The notes beneath the pieces were generated by a model. It saw only the letters and a list, made by a program, of their open reading frames with translations. It was not told the origin of the DNA and did not search any database. Below, one piece after another: positions 38,668 through 48,300 of a stretch of 64,000 nucleotides of DNA. Both the position numbers and the translations under genes were made by a program. Within the stretch, counting starts at the first letter, position 1; every line of letters starts with the position of its first letter. This DNA comes from Muricoccus nepalensis (GTDB lineage Bacteria; Pseudomonadota; Alphaproteobacteria; Acetobacterales; Acetobacteraceae), in NCBI RefSeq assembly GCF_006438825.1, contig NZ_RCZP01000019.1, positions 30,630 to 94,629 on the forward strand, written 5' to 3'.

Positions 38668-39603
38668 ATGACGCCGATGCGAACGGGCCGAAATGCCAGT
38701 GCCTCGCCCACCGAGGAACGGGCGATGCGCTTCGCCGATATCGGGCAGCAGCTTCGCGCCTACCGGCTGGAATCCGGCCTGCGCGCCGAGGAGATCGCCG
38801 CGCGCCTCGGCGTGTCGCGGGCGGCGCTCTACCGCTACGAGAAGGGCGAGGTGATCAAGCTGGACACGATCCGGCGCCTCGCGGAGCTGCTCAAGATCTC
38901 GCCTCTTTCCCTTCTCGGGATCGGCGTCGAGTACTTTTCCCGCCCCCTTGCCCTGCAGGAGCGCCTCCGGCAGGTCGAGGAGGAGGCCGAGCAGATCCTC
39001 CAGCTCGGCGGCGCGCTCTGCACCCTCGTGACCACCGAGGCCTACGACGCGGCGCTGGCAGAGGCGATGGCGGAGGCCGCCGGCACCGCCACGGAGCGGC
39101 TCGCCTTCCACGCGGCGGCCGAGCAGGCGCTCGGCCTGCTCACCGCCCGCAAGCGCCTCTACCAGCAGCGCCGGCCCTCGATCATCGCGATGGTCGGCGA
39201 GACCGCGTTGCGCAACCTCCTGACCGACGGCATCGCCCCCGGCCTCCGGCTGTCGGACGCCGTGCGGCAACGTTGCATCCTCGCCGCGCGCGCCGAGGCG
39301 GAGAACCTCGCGGCGCTGATGGAGAGCGTCCCGATGGGCCTGCAGGTGGGGCTGCTGACGGACGCCGCGCCGACCGGCCACTTCATGGTGCTCCGCGCGC
39401 GCGACCGCGCGCATCTCTGCGCGAGCCCCTTCCTCCCGGACAGCCCGCCGCTGAACGCCATCGGCGTCGGCATGGTGACCGCCGCCGACGAGGCCGTCAG
39501 CATCCACCAGCGCGTGGCCGAGAGCGCCTGGCGCGAGGCGCGCAAGGGCGCCGAGGCCGCCGCCCGCCTCAGGCTGCTCCTGGCCGAGACGCGGCTTCAC
39601 TGA
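38668..39603 (+). CDS. XRE-family transcriptional regulator with large effector domain
   Basis: 311 residues. The N-terminal helix-turn-helix (IGQQLRAYRLESGLRAEEIAARLGVSRAALYRYEKGE) is followed by an extended all-alpha/mixed domain of about 220 residues that I do not recognise by name; similar XRE regulators occur beside dehydrogenases. ATG 38668 with AGGG seven bases upstream is preferred over GTG 38605, which would translate the palindromic leader. It lies downstream of the reductase and may control it. It ends inside the convergent acetyltransferase gene (35-bp overlap). Confidence 0.9.
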   Translation: MTPMRTGRNASASPTEERAMRFADIGQQLRAYRLESGLRAEEIAARLGVSRAALYRYEKGEVIKLDTIRRLAELLKISPLSLLGIGVEYFSRPLALQERLRQVEEEAEQILQLGGALCTLVTTEAYDAALAEAMAEAAGTATERLAFHAAAEQALGLLTARKRLYQQRRPSIIAMVGETALRNLLTDGIAPGLRLSDAVRQRCILAARAEAENLAALMESVPMGLQVGLLTDAAPTGHFMVLRARDRAHLCASPFLPDSPPLNAIGVGMVTAADEAVSIHQRVAESAWREARKGAEAAARLRLLLAETRLH

Positions 39604-42253
39604 GCGGCGAGCCCGCGGGCACCGAGTCGAGGTCCAGCGTGGCCTCGAGGATCTCCGGGTCCTCGGTGCCGTGGGTCGTGAAGCCGATTCGGCGCACGAA
39701 GCGGATCATTCCCGTGTTCTCGGCCAGCACCTGCCCCGCCATGCGGCGCAGCCCGCGCGCCCGCGCCCATTCCACCAGCCGCGCCATGAGGTGGCTGGCG
39801 AGGCCGCCGCGCTTCCAGCCGGCGTCCACGAGGATGGCGAACTCCCCCCCGCCCTGGCCGTCCAGGACGAGGCGCGCGGTGCCGGCGAAGCGCCCGTCTT
39901 CCAGCGCCGCGAAGGCCATCTCCCGGTCGTAGTCGATCTGCGTGAGGCGGGCGATCTGGGCGGGCGGAAGCTCGCGCAGGCGGTTGAAGAAGCGGAAGCG
40001 CAGGTCCTCCGCGGGCACGCGGCGCACGAAGGCGGCCAGCTCCTCCGCGTCCTCCGGGCGGATCGGGCGCACGAGCACCCGCCGCCCGTCGCGCAGCGCG
40101 AAGGGCCGCGCGAGCTCCGCCGGATAGGGCGGGATGGCGAGGCGGCTCGCCTCCCCGGCCGGGCGCAGGGTGAGGTCGGCGTCGAGCGCGATGGTGCCGG
40201 AGGGCCCGACGCGGAGCGGGTTCGTCCGCGCGGAGGCCACCTCGGGGAAGTCGACCGCGAGCTGCGACAGGCCGACCAGCGCCTCGGCCAGCCCCTCCTT
40301 CGAGACCGGGGGTTGGTCCCGCCAGCCGTCGAGCAGCCGCGCGACCCGCGTGCGCCCGATCATCGAGAGCGCGAGGGCGCGGTTGAGAGGCGGCAGGTCG
40401 AAGCTCTCGTCCGCCTCGATCTCGGCCGCCGTGCCGCCCCGCCCGAAGCCGATCCAAGGGCCGAACATGGCGTCGTCCTCAAGCCGGAGGCGAAGCTCGC
40501 GCCCGGGCGGGCCCATGGGCTGCACCATCCAGCCGCGGAGCGCCGGCGGCGGGGCCGAAGCGGCGGCCTGGGCGAGCATCTCCGCCGCGGCCGCGCGCAG
40601 CGAGTCGGCGTCGCGGAGGCCGAGCGCGACGCCGCCGATCTCGGTCTTGGCGGGCAGGTCGGCGCTCAGCAGCTTGAGCACCGCGGGCCAGCCCAGCGCC
40701 TCCGCCGCCGCCACCGCCTCCTCCACCGTGCCGGCGACGCGGTGCGGCACGACGGGGATGCCGTAGGCGTCGAAGACCGCCAGCGCCTCGGCTTCGTCGA
40801 GGCTCAGCCGGCCTGAGGCGCGCACGGCGGCGAAGATGGCGGCCACGCGCGCGCGGTCGGGCGCGACCTCCATCACCTCGGCCGGGGGAAGCTCGGCGGC
40901 GGCGGCCCGGTTGCGCCGGTCCTGGGCGAGGTGGAGCGCGCCCTGGACCGCGGCCTCCGGCGTCGCGAAGACGGCCACCCCCCGCTCGGCGAGGGCGCGG
41001 CGCTGGGCGCCGGCGGTCGACTGGCCGAGCCAGGCGGTCAGCACCGGCGCGGCCCGCTGCCCCCGCCCGGAGGTCGCGGCCACGGCGACGAGACCCTCCG
41101 CCGCGATCGCCGGGTCCTCCTCTGGCGCCGGCGCGTGGATGGCGACGACCGAATCGACCTCGAGCAGCGCGCCGAGAAGGGTCGCGGCCTCGCCGAGCCG
41201 ATGCCCCTGCCCCATCGGCAGGGCGAGCGGGTTGTGCCCGGTCCAGCCGCCGGGCAGCGCGAGGTCCAGCATCGCCCGCGCGGCCTCGGGGATCTGCGCG
41301 AGGCGGCCGCCGCCGCGCAGCGCCGCGTCGGCCGCCATCTGCGCGGGGCCGAGGCCGTTGGAGACGATCGCGATGCGGTCCCCGCGCGCCCCGTCCGGTC
41401 CGGGCCGGGGCGAGGGCTTCACGCGGCCGAGCGTCTCGGCGGCGGAGAGAAGGCTCTCCAGCCCCTCCACCCGCAGCACGCCCGCGCGGCGCAGCGCCGC
41501 GTGCATCACCGCGTCCGCCCCGTCCCGCCCGGCATAGCCCGGGCGCTGCGCGACCACGGGCCGCGTGCGGGCCGCGGCGCGGGCGGAGGAGATGAAGCGG
41601 CGCCGGTCCTTGATGCGGCGGAGGTCGAGCAGGATCGTGCCCGTGCCGGCGTCCCGCGCCAGCCAGTCGAGGCCGCCCGCGAAGCCGTAGTCGGCGTTCG
41701 TGCCGATCCCCGCGATGAGGGTGAAGCCGACCGCCTCGCTCTCCGCCCAGTCGATCACGGCGCGGGCGACGGCGGAGGACTGGCAGAGCAGCGCCAGCCG
41801 CCCTGGCCGCGGCGCGACGTGGGACAGCGAGGCGTTCAGCCCCGCGAGAGGGATGCAGAGGCCGAAGGAGCGCTCGCCGAGCGCGCGCACGCCCGTCGCT
41901 GCGCAGACGGCGGCAAGACCGGGCGCGGGGCCGATGACCACGGCGGCGAAGCACCCGGCCGCGGCGAGGGAGGCCATGGCGGGCGCGACCCCCTCCGGCG
42001 GCAGGGAGAGCACCGCGAGGTCGGGCGGCGCCGGCAGCTCGGCCAGGGACGCGACGGTCTCCAGGCCGGGCCAGGCCTCGCCCACCGCGTGCAGCGCGCC
42101 CTTGAAGCGCCCTGCCGCGATGTTCCGGGCGAGGATTCCGGAGGCCGCGACCGCCGGGTCCGCCAACAGCGCCACCCGGCGCGGCGCGAAGAGGTTGGTG
42201 TCGCGGAAGCCCTTCGCGAGCCCTCGGTCGGAGAGGGGGACCGGGAGCGTCAC
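39569..42253 (-). CDS. pat: Pat-type protein lysine acetyltransferase (acyl-CoA synthetase-like + GNAT)
   Basis: 894 residues, the length and architecture of Salmonella Pat/E. coli PatZ (about 886): an NDP-forming acetyl-CoA synthetase-like region (CoA-binding N-terminus, ligase and ATP-grasp parts, VLKLLSADLPAKTEIGGVALG) followed by a C-terminal GNAT domain (about 710-870, VRPIRPEDAEELAAFVRR...VDAGWKRGGLASHLMARL). The segment that holds the catalytic phospho-His (S-H-T-G) in true ligases reads RPGYAGRDGADAVMHAALRRAG here, so the His loop is missing and synthetase activity is unlikely. These proteins acetylate and switch off acetyl-CoA synthetase. GTG 42253 has GGAGG overlapping the M20 stop. 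Confidence 0.88.
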   Translation of the reverse strand: MTLPVPLSDRGLAKGFRDTNLFAPRRVALLADPAVAASGILARNIAAGRFKGALHAVGEAWPGLETVASLAELPAPPDLAVLSLPPEGVAPAMASLAAAGCFAAVVIGPAPGLAAVCAATGVRALGERSFGLCIPLAGLNASLSHVAPRPGRLALLCQSSAVARAVIDWAESEAVGFTLIAGIGTNADYGFAGGLDWLARDAGTGTILLDLRRIKDRRRFISSARAAARTRPVVAQRPGYAGRDGADAVMHAALRRAGVLRVEGLESLLSAAETLGRVKPSPRPGPDGARGDRIAIVSNGLGPAQMAADAALRGGGRLAQIPEAARAMLDLALPGGWTGHNPLALPMGQGHRLGEAATLLGALLEVDSVVAIHAPAPEEDPAIAAEGLVAVAATSGRGQRAAPVLTAWLGQSTAGAQRRALAERGVAVFATPEAAVQGALHLAQDRRNRAAAAELPPAEVMEVAPDRARVAAIFAAVRASGRLSLDEAEALAVFDAYGIPVVPHRVAGTVEEAVAAAEALGWPAVLKLLSADLPAKTEIGGVALGLRDADSLRAAAAEMLAQAAASAPPPALRGWMVQPMGPPGRELRLRLEDDAMFGPWIGFGRGGTAAEIEADESFDLPPLNRALALSMIGRTRVARLLDGWRDQPPVSKEGLAEALVGLSQLAVDFPEVASARTNPLRVGPSGTIALDADLTLRPAGEASRLAIPPYPAELARPFALRDGRRVLVRPIRPEDAEELAAFVRRVPAEDLRFRFFNRLRELPPAQIARLTQIDYDREMAFAALEDGRFAGTARLVLDGQGGGEFAILVDAGWKRGGLASHLMARLVEWARARGLRRMAGQVLAENTGMIRFVRRIGFTTHGTEDPEILEATLDLDSVPAGSPLSEAASRPGAA

Positions 42254-42261
42254 GGGCCCTC

Positions 42262-43437
42262 CTATTCGGCCGAGAGCGCCCGGCGCGCCGCCTCGGCGAG
42301 GAAGCCGCTGGCGGTGGGCAGCACGCGGTCCTCGAAGTCGTAGTTCGGGTGGTGGAGCTCCCGCCCGCCCTCGGCGGGGCCGTTCCCGATCCAGACGAAG
42401 GCGCCGGGGATCTCGCGCAGGAACTCCGAGAAGTCCTCGCCCGTCATGGCCGCTGGAAGGTCGCGCCGGACGGTGGTGACGGCGCCGGCGGCCGCGGCCG
42501 CGAGGTCGCGCTCCGCCGGGTGATTCGTGGTGACGGCGACGCCGCCGAGCACCTCGGCCCGCGCGTTCACCTGAAAGGTCTCGGAGATGCCGCGGGCGAC
42601 ACGGTCCAGCGCCTCGCCGATCATGGCGCCGGTCTCGTCGCGGAGGTAGCGGAGCGAGCCGCGGATCGAGACGCCGGCCGCGATCTGGTTCCAGGCCTCG
42701 CCGCCTTCGATCTTCGTCAGGCTCACCACCGCGGAGTCGAGCGGGTCGAGGTTGCGGGCGACGATCGACTGGCAGGCGACGATCGCGTGGCCGGCGGCGA
42801 CGATGGGGTCGTGCGTCAGGTGCGGCAGCGCGGCGTGGCCGGCATGGCCCTCAATGAGGATCTGGAAGCGGCGCCCGGCGGCCATCACCGGCCCGTCATG
42901 CACGGCGATCGTCCCGACCGCGAGGCCCGGCCAGTTGTGCCAGCCGAAGATGCGGTCCATCGGGAAGCGCCGGAACAGCCCGTCCTCGATCATCGCGCGG
43001 GCGCCGCCGCCGCCCTCCTCGGCGGGCTGGAAGACGAGGCGGACGGTGCCCGACCAGCCCTCGTCCCGCATCAGCAGCGCGGCCGCGCCGAGCAGCGCCG
43101 TCGTGTGGCCGTCATGCCCGCAGGCGTGCATCACGCCCGGCTTCGTACTGCGGTAGGGAAGGTCGGCGCTCGCCTCCTGGATCGGCAGCGCGTCCATGTC
43201 GGCCCGGAGGCCGACGCTGCGGTTGCCGCCGCCGCGCCGCAGCGTGGCGACGACGCCGTGCCCGCCGACCCCCGTCTCGATCTCGGTCACGCCAAGTTCA
43301 CGCAAACGTTGGGCGACGAAGGCCGCGGTTGGGCCTTCTTCCTGGGTGACGTCGGGATTCGCGTGGAGGTGGTGCCGCCACTGCGTCAAGGTCTCGAACA
43401 GGTGCTCATCCATGGGATCAGGAGTTAGCCCTTCCAT
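42262..43437 (-). CDS. M20 family amidohydrolase (hippurate hydrolase/aminoacylase-like)
   Basis: Metal-dependent hydrolase of 391 residues that removes acyl groups from N-acyl amino acids or related amides. Motifs are LRADMDALPIQE, the metal-binding HACGHDGHTTALLGAA, FQPAEEGGGGARAMI, WHNWPGLAVGT and the C-terminal AMTGEDFSEF. ATG 43437 (GGAG eight bases upstream) or ATG 43413 may be used; the longer frame adds low-complexity residues. The start lies back to back with tamA. Followed 8 bases later by the Pat-type gene. Confidence 0.93.
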   Translation of the reverse strand: MEGLTPDPMDEHLFETLTQWRHHLHANPDVTQEEGPTAAFVAQRLRELGVTEIETGVGGHGVVATLRRGGGNRSVGLRADMDALPIQEASADLPYRSTKPGVMHACGHDGHTTALLGAAALLMRDEGWSGTVRLVFQPAEEGGGGARAMIEDGLFRRFPMDRIFGWHNWPGLAVGTIAVHDGPVMAAGRRFQILIEGHAGHAALPHLTHDPIVAAGHAIVACQSIVARNLDPLDSAVVSLTKIEGGEAWNQIAAGVSIRGSLRYLRDETGAMIGEALDRVARGISETFQVNARAEVLGGVAVTTNHPAERDLAAAAAGAVTTVRRDLPAAMTGEDFSEFLREIPGAFVWIGNGPAEGGRELHHPNYDFEDRVLPTASGFLAEAARRALSAE

Positions 43438-45389
43438 TGCCGTCGCTCCACCCCGGACTTGCGCTGCTGCCGTTCCTGCTCGTGGGCGTCGCCGTCGCGC
43501 AGGCGCCGGGCAGGCCCCGGCCGGACGCCGCGCCGCCCCAGGAACCAGCGGGGGAGCCGGCGGGGAGGACATCGGACGGAACGACCGATCCGCAAGCCGA
43601 GGGGGCGGACGGCACCCTGGACGGCCCGGTCCGCTCCTACGCCGTCACGATCACCCCCACGGGCAACGCGGCGCTAGACACGGCCCTTGAGGCCGTCTCC
43701 TCGCTCCAGCGGCTCCGCGAGCGCGTGCCGACGAGCGCCGAGGGGCTCGTCGCCCGGGCGCTCCAGGACATGGCCCAGCTCCGGAACGCCCTTCGCTCCG
43801 AGGGCTACTACGATGGCACGCCCACCATCACCCTCGCCGGCGAGCCGCCGGACGCGCCGAACCTGGCGCTTCGCCTGGCGGCGCGCGGGCCCGAGCCGGT
43901 GCCCGTGGTGGTGGGCGCGCGCACCGGGCCGCTCTACCGCGTCTCCCGCGCGACGCTCCGCCCCTTCGTGGCCGAGACCGACATCGCCGAGGCGGGGGAG
44001 GTGGCGGGGCTCGGCCCCGGCGATCCCGCGCGCGCGGCGGCAGTGAACGCCGCCCAGGAGACGCTGCTGACGCGCCTTCGCGAGGCGGGGCACCCCTTCG
44101 CCAGCGTGCCCGGCCGCGACATCACCGTCGACCACGACACGAGGACGATGGAGATCGTCTACCGCGTCCAGCCCGGCCCCCGCGCCCGCTTCGCCCAGCC
44201 GGTCGTGGAGGGGTCGGAAAACGTGAGCGGGGACCTTCTCCGCCGCGCTTCCGGCGTGCTGGCGGGGGAGACCTACGACCCGCGGGAGCTCGACCGCGTG
44301 CGGCGGGACGTGCTGGCGCTCGGCGTCTTCGGCACCGTCCGTGCGCGCACGGGGGACCAGCTCGACGACGAGGGCCGCCTGCCCGTCACCTTCCTCGTCG
44401 CCGAGCGGCCCTTCCGCGCCCTCGGCGCCACCGCCGCCTACGAGACCCGCTACGGACCGACCATCCGCGCCTACTGGGAGCACCGGAACCTCTTCGGCGG
44501 GGCGGAGCGGCTGCGGATCGAGGGGGAGATCTCCCGCACCGCCCAGACCGGCGTCAACGGCACTGGCGCGCGCCTCTCGGCCAACCTCCGCCAGCCCTGG
44601 TTCGCCGGGCTGAACGCGACGGCGGTGACGGAGATCGCGATCCTCCGCGAGCGTCTCCTCGCCTATGACCGGGACGCGGTGACCGCCAGCTTCTCGCTCG
44701 AGCGCAAGCTCAGCACGCGGCTCACGGCCTCCGCCGGTGTCGCCGGCGACATCGGCAAGACCTCCGAGGTGGACCGCAAGATCGACTACAGCCTCGTCTC
44801 CCTGCCGCTCGGGCTTCGCTACGACGGGACCGACAGCCTGCTGGACCCGACGCGCGGCTACCGCGCGAGCGCGGTGGTGGCGCCCACCCTCTCCTTCGGG
44901 GATGCGAGCTCCACCTTCGTCCGCGCGCGCGCCACCGGCAGCGCCTATTTCGACCTCACGGGGGACAAGGGCAGCGTGCTCGCGCTGCGGGCCGGCCTCG
45001 GCACGCTCGCCGGGGCGGAGGCGGGGCAGGTGCCGCCGCACCTGCGCTTCTACGCGGGCGGCGGCGGCTCGGTCCGCGGCTACGATTTCCAGACGATCGG
45101 CCCCCGCCGGTCCAACAACACCCCACGGGGCGGCCTCTCCCTCGCCGAGGGCAGCATCGAGCTTCGCCAGCGGCTCTCCGGCCCCTACGGCGTCGCCGTC
45201 TTCGTCGACGCGGGCAGCGTCAGCGACACGGCCGGCCTCGGCTTCGACGAGCTCCGTATCGGCGGCGGCGTGGGCTTCCGCTACGCCACCGCCATCGGGC
45301 CGATCCGGGCGGACGTGGCCCTGCCCTTCTCGAAGCTCCCGGGGAACTCCGGCTACGGGCTCTACGTGGGCATCGGGCAGGCCTTCTGA
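43437..45389 (+). CDS. tamA: TamA (Omp85 family outer-membrane assembly factor)
   Basis: 650 residues: signal peptide (LALLPFLLVGVAVAQAPG), three POTRA-like domains (about 65-300), and a C-terminal 16-strand beta-barrel (about 320-650) with the conserved VRGY motif (GGGGSVRGYDFQTIGP) and terminal aromatic residue F650, required for outer-membrane insertion. Works with TamB in assembly of outer-membrane proteins or lipid transport. No ATG or GTG is available before the signal peptide; TTG 43437 is the first start after an in-frame stop at 43347, with AGGAG 12 bases upstream. The stop overlaps the tamB ATG (TGATG). Confidence 0.93.
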   Translation: MPSLHPGLALLPFLLVGVAVAQAPGRPRPDAAPPQEPAGEPAGRTSDGTTDPQAEGADGTLDGPVRSYAVTITPTGNAALDTALEAVSSLQRLRERVPTSAEGLVARALQDMAQLRNALRSEGYYDGTPTITLAGEPPDAPNLALRLAARGPEPVPVVVGARTGPLYRVSRATLRPFVAETDIAEAGEVAGLGPGDPARAAAVNAAQETLLTRLREAGHPFASVPGRDITVDHDTRTMEIVYRVQPGPRARFAQPVVEGSENVSGDLLRRASGVLAGETYDPRELDRVRRDVLALGVFGTVRARTGDQLDDEGRLPVTFLVAERPFRALGATAAYETRYGPTIRAYWEHRNLFGGAERLRIEGEISRTAQTGVNGTGARLSANLRQPWFAGLNATAVTEIAILRERLLAYDRDAVTASFSLERKLSTRLTASAGVAGDIGKTSEVDRKIDYSLVSLPLGLRYDGTDSLLDPTRGYRASAVVAPTLSFGDASSTFVRARATGSAYFDLTGDKGSVLALRAGLGTLAGAEAGQVPPHLRFYAGGGGSVRGYDFQTIGPRRSNNTPRGGLSLAEGSIELRQRLSGPYGVAVFVDAGSVSDTAGLGFDELRIGGGVGFRYATAIGPIRADVALPFSKLPGNSGYGLYVGIGQAF

Positions 45390-48300
45390 TGCGCCGCCTC
45401 CTGCGCGTGCTCGGCGCCGTCCTCGGCCTGCTGGTGCTGCTCCCTGTCCTCCTGCTGGGCGCGGCCTGGGTCGGGCTGAACGTGCGGCCGGGGCAGGACG
45501 CGCTGGCGCGGCTCGCCATGTCCTACGTGCCGGGCCTTTCCATCGAGAACCTGCACGGCGGGCTGCCGGCCGCGCCGCGCATCGGGCGGGTAGTCCTCTC
45601 CGACCGAGAGGGGCCCTACCTCGTCCTTGAGGACGTGGCGCTCGACCTCGACCTTCTCCGCCTGGCCTCGCGCGAGGCGCGGGTGCGGAACCTCAGCGCC
45701 GGGCGCGTGGCCCTCAGCCGCCTCCCCGTCGCCGATCCGGACGCGGCGCCGGAGCCCCCCTCCGAGCCCGGGCCGCTGCTGCCGAGCCTGCCGCAACTGC
45801 CGGTGGAGATCGCCGTCGAGCGGATCGCCCTCCCCCGGATCGAGCTCGGCGAGCCCGTGGCCGGGATCCCCGCGGTCCTCTCGCTGGAGGGCGGCGGGCG
45901 GCTCGGGGTGGACGGCGCCTTCCTCAGCGCCAAGGGCCGGCGGCTGGACGCGCCGGGCTCGCTCGACCTCGACCTCGCCCTGGCCCCCGGGGACCGCCTG
46001 CGGGTGAACGTCGCCTATGACGAGGCCCGGGGCGGGCTGGTCGCCAGCCTGCTGGGCAAGCCGGACCAGGCGACCCGCCTGCGCGTCTCGCTCGACGGGC
46101 CGGCCACGGGCGCGGCCCTCGACGTCTCCGCCGACCTCGGCGAGACGGCCCGGCTGGCGGCGAAGGGCACGGTCAGCCTCCCGGCCGCGGGCGGGGTCGG
46201 TCTGGACGCGGCGGGCACGGCGGCGCTGGGCGGCTTCCTGCCCCCGCCCGTCGCCGATCTCCGCTTCGCCCTCCGCACCCTTCCCGCCGAGGGCGGCGCC
46301 ACCCGGATCGAGCGTGCCCGGGTGGAGACCGGCGCCGCCACCGCCGAGCTGAGCGGGCTCGTCGGCCAAGCGCTGGACCTCGCCTTCGAGGCGCGCGTGA
46401 ACGACGCCTCCACCCTTGCCGGGCTGGTGCCCGAGGCCGTCGGCTGGGAGGCCATCACCGCCCGCGGCGCCGTGACCGGCACCAACGCCGCGCCGGAGCT
46501 CCGGGTGGACGCGACCGTCGCCGGCCCACGCCTGCCCGAGCCCGCGCCGGGCCTGCTCGGCCCCTCCCCCACCCTCCGGCTGCGCGCCAACCGCCAGCGC
46601 GTGCACGAGCTGGCGGTGGACGGCCGCGCCGTGACCCTGCGGGCGGAGGGGGCCTATGGCGAGACGCTCGACCTCACGCTCGACGCCTCCCTCGCGGCCG
46701 AGGACCTCCCCGACGTGCCCGTGCGGGGCGCGCTCACGGCCCGGGCGCGCGTCACCGGCCCGGCCGCGAGCCCCGCCGTCGCGCTGACCGCCTCCTCGCC
46801 GGAGCTCCTCGCCTACGGCCGCAAGCTCGAGGCGCTCCGCCTGGAGGCGAGCCTGCCGAGCGCCACGGTCCCGGCCGGGAGCCTGAACCTTGCGGGACGG
46901 CTGCAGGGCCTGGCCCTCTCTGCCGAGGCGCGGGCGGCGCAGGAGGGGGACCTCGTGCGGGTGGAGGCGCTCCGCGCCGCCCTCGGCCCGGCGCGGCTGG
47001 AGGGCGGGGGCGAGTTCGACACGAAGCGGATGCTCGGCACGGCCAGCCTCCTCCTCGAGGCCGCGGACCTCGCGCCGCTCTCCTCCATCGCCGGCACGCC
47101 GCTCGGCGGCGGCCTGCGCCTCTCGGCCCGGCTGGAACCCCGGGGCGAGGAGGGCGCGCGGCGCCAAGGGATCGAGGCCGACCTCCGCGCGACCGACCTC
47201 CGGGCCGGCGGCGCGTCGGTCAACGGGACCCTCCAGGCGCGGGGCACGGACGCGGCGCTGGACGTGCAGGGCGACGTCCGCGCCTTCGAGGCCCGGGCGA
47301 CGCTCCGCGCGCGCCTCGCGCTGGACGGGCCCGAGAAGCGCGTCGAGCTCGCCGCGCTCGACGTGCAGCGCCAGGCGCTCGGCCTCCGCCTCGCCTCCCC
47401 CGCCACCATCCTGCTGGCGCCGGACGGCGCGGTCTCGACCCCCGGCCTCTCGCTCCAGGCACGCCCGGGCGGGACTCTGCGCCTGGCCGGGCGCTGGGGG
47501 CCGGAGACGGCGGACCTGCGGGCGACCATCGCGGCCCTTCCGCTCTCGCTCGCCAACCTCTTCGCGCCCGACCCGCCGCTGGCCGGCACGCTCTCGGGCG
47601 ACATCCGCGTCTCCGGCCCGGTCGCCCGGCCCGGCCTCGACGGGGAGCTGCGCGGCACGGGGCTGAAGGCCGGGGCGCCCTGGGCGCGCGGCCTGCCCGA
47701 GGGCACGCTGCAGGCCACCGCCCGGATGCGGGGCGAGACTCTGGAGGCCCGCGCGGAGTTCCGCGCCGGCGCCGCGCTGCGCCTCAACCTCGAGGCGCAG
47801 GTGCCGAGCGACTTTGAGGGGCCGCTCAGCGCCACGCTGCGCGGCAACGCCGACATCGCCCCGCTCGCCTCCCCCTTCCTTCTCGGTGGCGCCAGCCGGG
47901 TGGCCGGGAAGCTGGCGATCGAGGCCCAGGCCGCCGGCACGGTGGCCGAGCCGCGCGTCTCCGGCACGGCGCGGCTGAGCGACGGCCTCTACCGCAACCT
48001 CGAGTACGGCGTGGCGCTGCGGAACATCGCCGGCACGGTTCGCGGCGACCGCGAGCGCATCGTCGTGGAGTCCATCACCGCCCGCGCCGGCCCCGGCGCC
48101 CTGACCGCGCGCGGCGAGCTGCGGCCCTTCGGGGAGGGGCGGCCGATCGAGCTGACGGTCACCGGCCAGGACCTCCAGCCGGTCTCGAGCGACCTTCTCC
48201 GCGGCGCCTTCGACACGGACCTGCGGCTGACGGGCTCCCTCGACTCGGGCATGCGCCTCGGCGGGCGGATCACGACGCGCACGCTGACCATCGGCGTGCC

